Assembly (NCBI GenBank): GCA_012845835.1
Contig: JABAKD010000026.1
Location: 11,222,334 to 11,286,333, forward strand
DNA from: Undaria pinnatifida
Lineage: Eukaryota > Sar > Phaeophyceae > Laminariales > Alariaceae
DNA: 64,000 bases
Reading direction: 5' to 3'
A program made the position numbers and the translations under genes. Shown here in pieces: positions 55,283 through 64,000 of the stretch. The notes below the pieces were generated by a model. That model did no database searches. It saw nothing but the letters and a program-made list of their open reading frames with translations, and was not told where the DNA came from. Each line of letters starts with the position of its first letter. Position 1 is the stretch's first letter.

Positions 55283-57962
55283 AAGGCACCACAACGCGCG
55301 AGCAGCATGGGGACTGCCGCGGCGAGGAAGGGAAGGAAGGGCGACGGCCGGCATGGCGACGCCTTCCATGAACATGCTCGACACAGAGGTAAGAAGGGGA
55401 TTTAAGGGGCGAAACAAACAGATATCATGCTTTTCTTTGCTAGATAGGAGATGACGAAGCATCCATAGTCGCATACTAAGATGAAGAAACGGACTATTTC
55501 CACTTTCGAAGGACATTGCATACAGGGGATGTTATTGTGGGGATGAACACATTAAATTGCTGTGTTTTTGCGGCGGCTAGTCCCAATGAGCCTTTAATTT
55601 TCGTATTTTTCGGTTGTGTCATGGATGATTTCGTGTTTTTTTTTTGTGTGCACATGATCACATGACACGGAATGGTAGGGACATTCGTGTTGTCAATGTT
55701 CCCCCTCACAATCAACTATTCCATAGCCCGTATTGGCGTTTCTTTGCGTGCTAGACTATTAAAAGCACTGCGATATTTGTATCGCAGGCGTTTTATTTTG
55801 TACCAGGTACGTGCTTCTGTTCCATCGGGACGTTTTTTAGCCTATTTCGGTGGACACGGGCTAAATTCCAGGGAAATTGCCATATACCACAGCCCGTATC
55901 CGTTTCCTTGCGTACTAGACTGGTACAGCGATAGTTGCATCGCAGGCATTTCATTTGTACGTGCTTCTATTCCATCGGGACGATGTTTAGTCTATTTTGG
56001 TGGACACGGGCTAACTTCCAGGGAAATTACCTAATTTGCATTTTTGGCTTATTTTTATCGCCCGCGAATACTCGTTTGGATGGCAGGATCCTCCGATGCT
56101 GATTGGCCACGGGTTCGACATCCACCGCTTGGTTGAGGGGAAGGAGCTCGTGATTGGTGGGGTGAAGATCCCGTATGAGCTGGGTGCCGACGCTCACTCC
56201 GATGGGGACGTGATTTACCACAGCGTGGTCGATGCTATCTTGGGTGAGAGGTGGGGCGGGGAGGGAGAGAATGGGCGTTGTCAGAGATCAATTACTCAAA
56301 CAACCATATCAATAGTAACTTGTGGGGCGCCTGTCCGATTTGAATTAAGCATCTGTCAGTAAAGGGATGCCTACGAAGGGAAGGGTAAGTCAGCCCCCCA
56401 CCCACCCTGCTGTTTGAGGCGGAAGAAGAGTGGCTCCTCGCTCAACCGCTACTCGCTCTGGCGTCGCCACGCCGCGTTAAAACGGTGGTGCTGACCGGGG
56501 GGGGGGTTGGTTTCCGTCATGCCCCGTTCAAACGTGTTATTGTTTTTTTCTTGTTTTTTTGTTTTTCAGGGGCCCTAGGGTTGCCCGATATCGGCCAGAT
56601 TTTCCCCGACAACGACCCGGAGTGGTCGGGCGCGGACTCGAGCGTCTTCATGGAGGAGGCAGTCCGAAGGATGGAGAGCAGGTGGGAAGAGGGCGGACAT
56701 TTTTCGCGCTCGTTTGTTCTTTTTCTCTGTTCGTTTTTTAGTACTGGGCGACTACTACTTCGTATCTTTTTCATATCTTGTCCTGCTTTTTTTTAGTCAT
56801 GTTTTTATTCCTCCGACGGATGGGGAAAAACAAAGCTTAACCCCTTTAGAACTGGAAACCCGTTTTTGGGGACAAAATTACCTGGATTTAGTATTGGGAG
56901 GGGTTCGGGGGCTCTAAAGGGGTTAAGCTCACGACATTTCCAGGTATTTTCACACATGTACGTAGTCTGTCAATTTAACTCGATTGCGTTCGCAGTCCAG
57001 CGCTATCTGGCGTATCATTCAGTTCCCGTGGTAACCAAAGCGCGAGCTGTCCGTACCGGCGGTCACCGTTGCTACTCCAGCAGCGCAAGCTTGTATCATA
57101 GTTTGCGGTACCCGAAATATCACTCTTGTCAGTCGTATATATTTGAGGTGGGTGTTTTTGTTTATTAACACGAAAGTGGCAATGGCCAAACAGAACCGAA
57201 TCTACCGCTGCTGTGCTTCTGCACTGTTTTGGCGTCCTCGTCGTGTTCTACGTTTTTTTGGTGGTAATCATGTTTTTTTTTCGGCGTCTAAGAGGGACCA
57301 TGCTTGCCCGAGATGACTTCAAACTCGTTTCTCTTCGAGATTTAAGGCGTTCTACTGATGTAGACGGCGTTTCTCCCCCCCCATCCCCCCCATCCCCCCC
57401 CCCCTCCCTTTTTGTGGCCGGTTTTGTCTGTTGCCTGTTCCGATTAAGGGGGTTTCGAGTCGGCAACGTGGACGTTACCCTGATATTACAAAAACCGAAG
57501 GTAGGGATGGCGGGAAAAATACTTACTATTTAATAGGGTACAATTGTAAATCACAAAGTTGTGATGTCTTTATGCCTGCTTCTCGGCATTTCATGTCCGA
57601 GGCGGCAGGGAGGGGGACGGGGGGGGGTGCAGACGCCGTGGTGATACTGGACGCTAGCCGGTAATGGGGGGGCAGGTTTGGGTGCTACAAAAATGGTGGC
57701 CGCTGGGTGTGCAGATGCAAGTGGGTAGAAATAGCAGGGGATACAACACACACAAATCTCTCTTGTCTCCCAACCCTTTTTCCTGATCGTCTCCCAGGTG
57801 ATGGACATCAAGCCGCGGATGCGGGCGAACATCGTGCGCCTCCTGCAGACGTCTCCAGGCCGCGTTAACGTCAAGGCCAGGACTCACGAGAAGGTCGACT
57901 CTGTTGGGGAGGGCCGGGCGATGGCTTGCCACGTTGTCGTTTTGTTGGAGAAGATCCCTTAG
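55283..57962 (+). CDS. ispF: 2-C-methyl-D-erythritol 2,4-cyclodiphosphate synthase, five exons
   Basis: Exons 55283-55388, 56087-56243, 56570-56681, 57449-57500, 57798-57962, joined in phase at GT-AG sites. IspF converts CDP-ME 2-phosphate to MEcPP with release of CMP in the MEP isoprenoid pathway, in the plastid of algae. Visible family features are GHGFDIHRL (the metal-binding Asp and His), [21 protein letters not shown] (the third metal-ligand His), [31 protein letters not shown] and [19 protein letters not shown]. The last is the plant/plastid form of the C-terminus. The core from MATPSM (ATG 55353) is about 173 residues, close to bacterial length. The frame continues upstream of 55283, open to an ATG at 54861 through a hydrophobic Ala/Leu-rich and CTG-repeat stretch. 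The real presequence exon is therefore unresolved; I chose the acceptor after the T-rich tract at 55282. Intron 3 carries a repeat with an 82-bp MITE. Confidence 0.93.
55715..56034. repeat. two-copy tandem duplication in ispF intron 1, period ~171 bp
   Basis: Both units run ATAGCCCGTAT / CACAGCCCGTAT, TTGCGT.CTAGACT, ATCGCAGGC.TTT, GTACGTGCTTCT, TTCCATCGGGACG, GGTGGACACGGGCTAA and TTCCAGGGAAATT. The second copy ends about 50 bp before exon 2. Confidence 0.85.
56805..57008 (+). repeat. dispersed repeat copy in ispF intron 3, with MITE insertion
   Basis: Homologous to 3374-3487 on both sides of the 82-bp insertion described separately. The flanks carry CCTCCGACGGATGGGGAAAA and GCTCAC..CATTT / TCAATTTAACTCGATTGCG. 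Confidence 0.8.
56841..56922. mobile_element. 82-bp piggyBac-like MITE with TTAA duplication
   Basis: It starts CCCCTTTAGA and ends TCTAAAGGGG, a perfect 10-bp terminal inverted repeat. It is flanked on both sides by TTAA (56837-56840 and 56923-56926). The related repeat at 3374-3487 has one TTAA and no insert. TTAA target choice and duplication with CCC-type ends is diagnostic of piggyBac-superfamily transposition. No coding capacity. Confidence 0.85.
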
Positions 57963-57999
57963 CCGTGACTCCTCGTTACAACAGTAGAAACGTATCATA

Positions 58000-58840
58000 C
58001 GAGGGCACGCGAGTTTGTGCGGGTGACCTGCTTGAGATTTTAAGCTGGACGGTTTTTTGCAGGGGTCGAAATCCGTTTTTGTTTTCCAACTGCACAGCAG
58101 CCAAGTTTTGGCGTACGAAAGTTGTTGGAACTGTTGGTAGAGGTTGTTTCGCGGTAGCGTAGTACAATGGGTTGCAACTTCATAGCGCAATGGCTTGTAA
58201 CTGCAACTACTGTACGTTTCGGAGACAAGCCGTTAGAGTTAGTAATACGATATGTTTCCGTATCAACCCGTCTGAAACCCAGGTACAGCGAGCTAAAGGG
58301 ACTCGTGAGTGCCGTATTCTTATCAACCTTATACAAGAAACGCGTGCAACGATACAAATATCATGGTACCACGATACGCCAAAGCTGCGCGCGTATTGTA
58401 CATTGGTGTGCTTCCGTCGTGTACTTCGGATAATCCGCTACCCGTGCAGTCCAGTCCAGTCCAGCTTGTTGGTGCTGGCGATGCTGTGATTGCGTGATTG
58501 CCGCTGTATTTCGACACGTTTTCCCGTTCAGGTCTCGAAGGCATTTACTACTGTGTAGCTGTGAAAGAGGTAAACCGCCCCCTGTTTAACCGCCCCCTGT
58601 TCAACATCGCCCACGCTTTGGGTACAAACCACTTAGGAATTGAAGTGGGATACTTTTCGCAGTAGTACTTGGAGGGGGGAAAGTTCACCCCGTCCCAGCT
58701 GGCCCCTTGTTTCGACGACGGACTAGTAGTTGGGATCATGGTTGTCTTGCAGTTGTAGTGTCACACGAAATCCCAAGGACGCCTCCCATGGATACCAGCG
58801 CATCTTACCCGGTGTGGAAGATATCCAAAGCTAGCTATTC
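58000..58840. other. region downstream of ispF, no recognised gene
   Basis: Several frames of 60-105 codons on both strands show no family signature. Confidence 0.45.
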
Positions 58841-58842
58841 CG

Positions 58843-59075
58843 CAGTAGCCGGTTAACGGTAGCATTCCAACGGTAGCCAATCAATGGTAGCCATCCGACG
58901 GTAAAATCCCTAGGGTGTCGTTCGGTAGCCAACCTACAGCACTATCCAATTCCCATCAAACAAAAGCTATGTAATGGTAGCCCCCTACCCATCAAACGGA
59001 ACCCACCCAAAGGCAGCCATCCAATAGCAGCCATCCCCAGAAGCACCTGTCTAGCGACAGCCATCCAACGGCCGC
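58843..59075. repeat. CGGTAGCCATCCAA minisatellite, ~21-bp unit
   Basis: About ten degenerate units of GGTAGCCA(T/A)CCAA type. It lies between the convergent ends of ispF and the PPR gene. Confidence 0.8.
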
Positions 59076-59372
59076 CGCACACAAAAATAAGCTCTTTTAA
59101 CCCACTAACACCTGGGCCCCCTTTCGGAGGGACATTGCTTGGAAAAATATGGAGATATGTTCCCACTAGTAGGAGTGTTGGAAAAGCTCGCGTCTGCAAG
59201 AAAACGACTGGTTCATTTTGTTCCTGGCGAAGTGCACGCACCGCCGTCAACACCGCCAGTCACCCCAGTTGGAGAGACAACAAAAGACGTACCCTCGCCA
59301 ACAAAAGTTCGCAGACCATCGTCAAGGGCTGCCTTGCCCCCCTCCCCGCCAACAAAGCTAAAAGCCTCCAAA

Positions 59373-62300
59373 TCACAACGGCCGCCGCTTACGACAACAA
59401 TAACGTCCCCAAACTGCAACACGCGCCTCCTCCTCCTCCCGTCTTCGCGGCCGCTTCGCGCTTAACGCTTCGATCAGAGCATTGTAAACGCCAACATCCG
59501 GCGGCGCTCCCGACGCCCCCATCTCCTCCACCACCCCCAATCCTCCCCGCCAATCGCCCGCCCTGCCGCAAGCCGCGACGGTCAGGCGCGCGAGTACGGC
59601 GTCTTCCTTAATCTTTGCCCCCATATCTCTCAGACGGAGCAAAACCCGGTCCCAGTCTCCACCCCCCGCCTCACACGCGGCCAGCGTCAGGGTAAAAGTG
59701 AACGCGTCCGGCTTTAAACCTGAGTCGATCATCTCCTCGACGAACCCCAACGCGCGTCGCCAGTCCCCCACCCCACCTGCCCCACACGCCAATATGAGCG
59801 CGTTATATGTGACCAGGCTGGGGGTCACCCTCACGCGTTGCATCCCTTCTAGGACCTCCAGGGCGCGCTGCAACTGGCCGGACTTCGCGCACGCATCAAT
59901 AACCGAGGTGTAACTGTACACATCGGGCGGGGACAGTCTCATCGACCCCCTTGCATGCGCTGCGCCCCCCCTGTCTAACTCCCTATGACCTCGCGCGGTG
60001 CCCAGTCGGCTTAACTGGCTCCCGGCGCCCACCCACCCCGGCGGGGGGGGGGCGTGGGCGAGCTTGTGGCCGCGACGGGACGCCCAGCTCATCTCCCCTA
60101 ACAAGCGCTGAGCGCGCTGCCACTGTCCCGCTTTCCCCAAAGCTCCCAGAGTGGCATTATACGCGATGAAACTTGGTACCATTCCACCCCGCGAGGTTAA
60201 CCGGAGCGCTGCAAGGGCCTCCTTCCACCTCCCCGCCACGCCGCAGGCGGTGATAACCGAGTTATAGATAACCGGGCTACGGGAACTTTTTTCCACCCCA
60301 CGCGAGGTCATCCTCCTAAAGACGCGCCATGCCACGCGCCACTCCCCCGCGTTCGCCGCCGCTACTATCAGCCCCCGGTAGCTCCTCGCGTGGAGCTCAT
60401 GCCCCGCCTTCTCCATGTCTCTTATGACCTCCCCAGCCTTGAACCACTCTGTCGATTGCGCGAAAGCATCGAGGACACCGTTGTAAACCTTGGCGTCGGG
60501 AGTTAACCCGGCGCTTTTCATCTCAGAGAGGAGTTTGAGCGCCTGTGACCATTTCCCGGAGTTACCGAAGTGTTCTAGCTCGAGGCGGTAGCACGCTAGA
60601 GTGTGGGGCACTCCCGCAGAGGACATCTCCCGCCGGAGGGCGGGGACGTGGCGGTACTCCCCGCAGCGGCAGCAGGCCTATCATACCCACCAGAAGCATC
60701 AGGAACAGCAGCATAAATGGCAGCAGCACCAGCAGCAAGAACAGTAGCGAGAAGAGCAGTGCAGAAGCAGCATCAGGAAGCGCAACAGTCGTGACAGCAT
60801 CGGTATCACCAACAACAGTAAGAGGATACCAGAGGGGGCAAGGCGGGCGGCGGGTGAGGGGCGGAGTCGGAGGGGGGGCGACGTTCAAGGGTTCGAGCGA
60901 GATAGGAAAAAGAAAGAGGAGTACTCCTACAAGATATCATGGAAAGTCGGGGGAGACGTCGCGTAAAGGCAAAAGGTAGATATTTACATGTGTATATCAC
61001 CTGATACAACCTTCATATTTAGGTGCTGCCCGCTACATACCTGGATGGCGTTGGAGAAGCAGTGAGTATTCGGAGCGATCCCGGCTGCCCGCATGCGGCT
61101 CAGCAGCCCCAGCGCGTCCGCCCAGCGCTTAGCCTTGGCCATGCCTCCAATGCAGGCGTTGTACCCGTGCACGTCCACCCCCCCCTCCTTCCGCTCGGCA
61201 ATGGAGAGAGCGTTGAGCACGCCCACAATGTTCTTGTCCTGGGTGAGCTCTCGGATGTGGAGGACAAAGCGGAAGGAGTCAGACTGAGGGAAGACGAGCT
61301 TGCCGCGACCGCCCTTCCCGGTTGCCGGCGGGGGTACGGGGAGTCCGGCTCGTTCCGCGTGTGCTTGTTGGAGGTGTTGTTGCTGCTGGAGCGCGAGAAT
61401 GTGCTGGGGTAGAGGTTGCTGTGGTGGTGGTGGTGGTGGTGGTGGTTGTGGATGTAGTGACGGTGAGGGCTGCCGAAACCGCCATCCGGATGCCGCGCTG
61501 TGTAGGAATGAATGTCAGCACGGTCCCGAAGCGCATGGTACGGTGAGGTATCGGAGTCAAATATTAATAGTCTACCCATGGGTCACAGGTACACTTTCTA
61601 CCGTTACGTAGACAGATCTTCTCGTGAAGATTTGTATGAACGGTAGCCGTTCCAGAGGTATTGGATATCGTGTCTTGTTGTACTAAAAGTGGTCGTCGAG
61701 TCTCCGTAGATTCTGATGACAGAGAGGCGGGTAATGACGTTTCCCGCTGACAAGTAATCTTTGCCTGCGAAGCACCTTTCGTTGCCTCAAGGCACTTCTA
61801 TCGTTACCGTCGCTTGGTTCGCCGTCGAACCTTGCTCCAACCCGGCGTGTCCTCCACGCTACGAAGAACAAGAAGAGAAGTGGTTGCAAGTTGTGAGTCG
61901 AACCTGGGTTACCCCAATCCCTCATACCAGCTATTATTGATAGTACGATGCGGTAAGGTATGGTACGGTGGGGCGTAGGTTTATGACACACCAACGCACT
62001 ACCAACTAGAATAATACCAACACCAACACGAACACAATACACAACCAACTGCAACGACAACAAGCAAAACAATAATAACCACCCCTGCAACCATACTGCG
62101 CAACAGCCACCACCACCACCACCACCACCACCACCACCACCACCACCACCACCACCACCACCACCACTACGCCAACGACGACGACATTCAATAGGAACCG
62201 AACGTGCGTTGCTGTCTGCCTCTCACCCTCCTTGAGACGAGCCGGTGCTCGGCAACGGCCGCTTGTTGGCTGCCGACCCTGACGACGCTCTCCGCGGTGA

Positions 62301-62591
62301 CGACCTCCGACGCCCATCCTCCATCGCAACACCAGTAGTAGCAGTGGGTCCCCATGTGGCCTTCATGCCGTGGGCAGTGCTGCTTCTTGCGCTTGCATAA
62401 TCGGAATTGCTCCTCCTTGAGAGAGCAGCAGTGCTCGTAGCGGTGTGCGTTTTACAGCTTACAGATACCGGGTTACTCCTGCTCTCTGTGGGTGCCAATT
62501 GAGATGATGTCAAGGATCGGAGTGTGAGCGTACCTCCGGGTCTGATGCAGCAGAAGCGGCTGCTTCTGCTTGACCTTGTGAGGGTAATCAT
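59373..62591 (-). CDS. P-class pentatricopeptide-repeat protein, three exons
   Basis: Exons on the minus strand: 62591-62227, 61497-61041, 60677-59373. The junctions are GT-AG and the phases fit (2, then 0), giving about 708 residues. Exon 1 starts at an ATG and is Ser/Arg/Thr-rich (MITLTRSSRSSRFCC), as expected of an organelle presequence, probably mitochondrial. A Pro/Gln-rich linker follows, encoded by a CCA tract. From about residue 190 there are roughly eleven PPR units of about 35 residues, e.g. HGYNACIGGMAKAKRW, SNAIQ|ACCRCGEYRHV across the last splice, VYNGVLDAFAQSTEWFKAGE, YTSVIDACAKSGQLQRALEV and TYNALILACG. An insert of about 50 residues interrupts the array after RLLGEM. There is no E, DYW or SMR domain. 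Organelle RNA binding is the family role; the target cannot be read. Confidence 0.9.
61830..61935 (-). repeat. tRNA-like (SINE-type) sequence in PPR intron 1
   Basis: The minus strand has a B-box-like AGGTTCGACTC, flanked by words that also occur in each 1.58-kb unit (GTCGAACC..GG.TTA/CCAT...ATAC). Not a functional tRNA by arm pairing. Confidence 0.35.
62105..62166. repeat. (CAC)n microsatellite in PPR intron 1
   Basis: About 20 CAC triplets; the opposite strand frame is poly-Val. Confidence 0.95.
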
Positions 62592-62599
62592 GCTTTGCT

Positions 62600-64000
62600 G
62601 TCCTGCGTAGTGCGTCTAGTGCGTAGGTCGTGTTCTGCCACTGGTAGGAGTTCAACCCCTTGGATACGCATGTTTTTTCGGGGACTATACACAACCAAAT
62701 CAGCCAACGAAGCGCACAAAAGCGAGCCCGTCAAGCTCCAGCATCAAGCCGCCCGGGAGCTCCTTAATTTGTGCACACTTGTGGGAGACCTCCTGGTAAC
62801 TGCTAGGGTGGTTGTCTTCGGTTGGAAAAGCACAACGGTCAAGAACTTGCAAGTGTGCTCCATCTCATCTAAGACGCATCTTCGGATCACCCCGCCCTGG
62901 ATGCGGCGCAATTGTTTTTCCACCGACTCTGATCTCCTTGTAGTGCCACAAAGTGTCGACTATTGATAGCCGGGGCTAGCATCGCGTACGGGTTAAGTCC
63001 ATAGATATAGAGTGGGTAAATCTCTTCCTGGCGTGTATCCGCAACCGATCCTCGTTAGAAGTGGCTGTGGCGGTGGCAGTGCAGGAAAAAGGAGGAGCTG
63101 AGCGCGCTCCAAAGGTTCTGCACGGATTGCCGTACATCGACATGCGTTCTGCTCGACGAATCCCAGGCAAGCGTGGGAGAAAGAGACATCGTATTCACCT
63201 GGTATTACAATAGGCAGCAGTACGCGCAGCAGTGTTGTGTGCTGTGAACGCCCTGGTATTGCTGATAGCTGTAGTAGCCAGCAGCGGGAGAGTGCCTGGT
63301 ATCCGGTAATAAATGGTGCTGCTCTCAAATAATGCGATTTCCTTACCCTGTCCTTCTATAACTGGCCGTGTTGTAGAGCCGCTGTGCGTGCGGTCATCGA
63401 CGGAGTCACCTGTGTTTGATACCGTACACACTCCCACACATCAAACACGAAAGGCTTGCGGACATCACCGAAGGACACCGTTTCCCCGCTCCCCCCATCC
63501 CCCATCAACCAATCTCGCCTCCTCCCCCTACATTTTGAACCTCGCGTTCGGCGGTATACAAGACCACAAGGCACTCACACATTCCCCCTTTGCCGCAACA
63601 CAGCAGCTGGCCTGGCACTACCACCACCACTAACATCACCGCTGCCACTGCTGACTGCCGACAATACGATCAACACCAACGCCAACGCAAACTCCAACGC
63701 CAGCACTATCACATCCACCGCCCCCCGCCCCCTCCCCCAACCACCACCCCCAACCCCCCCACCGCACCCACCGCACCCACCACAACCGCAACCCCAACCC
63801 CCCACCCTCCTTTCGTCACTGGCCCAAAGCAACCCGCACTGATTTAAACGTGTTCGTCCCCTAAAACGCGTTTGCAGGTCTAAAGGAGTTTACCCGAGCT
63901 CCTCTTCTTTTCGCTGCGGTGGCGCTCTTGGCGCAGGTCGGTGGCGGCGGCAGCCGGGGCAGGGGCGGGGTCGCCGCCGCATCCCCCTCGGATAACGGGG
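62600..64000. other. right end, coding-like signals but no gene assigned
   Basis: The minus strand has VSFGDVRKPFVFDVWECVRY ending at a plausible donor near 63410, and a frame near 63886-64000 ending at GAGCTCGG|GTAAAC. The + strand has LAFGGIQDHKALTHSPFAAT (about 63535-63605) and an acceptor-like TTTGCAG at about 63875. I could not connect any of these into one gene. The window ends inside the region. Confidence 0.3.

Overview
The window looks like nuclear DNA of a photosynthetic stramenopile, most likely a brown-alga-like heterokont. Five spliced protein genes with GT-AG introns are recognisable. One is a plastid/plant-type IspF. One separate first exon (4762-4986) encodes a signal peptide followed by an ASG|F-type plastid presequence, the style used by red-derived secondary plastids. 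Intergenic and intronic DNA is packed with CAG/CTG, GGT and poly-G/poly-C tracts, minisatellites and small inverted-repeat elements. The assignment to brown algae is inference; the spliced, plastid-bearing heterokont character is read from the sequence.

Layout. 1-21.4 kb is gene-poor. It holds the plastid-targeted exon, a coiled-coil reading frame (about 7 kb), MITE-like and hAT-like repeats, two broken Ty1/copia fossils (12.1-12.8 and 13.4-13.8 kb) and several tandem arrays, including a 516-bp array interrupted by a TIR element. 21.4-26.1 kb (+) is a glyoxalase/VOC-domain gene. 26.3-30.8 kb is a diverged tandem array with a period of about 1.58 kb. 34.8-39.7 kb (-) is a SAAL1-like armadillo-fold gene. 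40.4-44.1 kb is a cluster of one inverted-repeat family. 45.8-52.7 kb (-) is the 20S proteasome beta-2 (PSMB7-type) subunit in six exons. 55.3-58.0 kb (+) is IspF. 59.4-62.6 kb (-) is a P-class PPR protein in three exons.

The genes are unrelated housekeeping and organelle functions: proteasome, plastid isoprenoid synthesis, organelle RNA metabolism, aldehyde/VOC chemistry and a SAAL1-type protein. They do not form a pathway or cluster.

The most unusual signal is repeated local duplication of exon ends. Exon 3 of the proteasome gene sits inside an array of about 1.6 kb. Four degenerate copies of its acceptor-side half lie upstream, and about five copies of its donor-side end lie downstream. 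Exon 4 of the same gene, the last exon of the SAAL1-like gene and the last recognisable exon of the VOC gene also have relic copies next to them. In two unrelated genes one exon is bracketed by an inverted pair of the same roughly 80-bp dispersed repeat. A second notable signal is a dispersed inverted-repeat family carrying a conserved short reading frame that begins MSFDEIFDLTAG; its copies nest like brackets. A third is an 82-bp piggyBac-like MITE for which both the filled and the empty target site are present.
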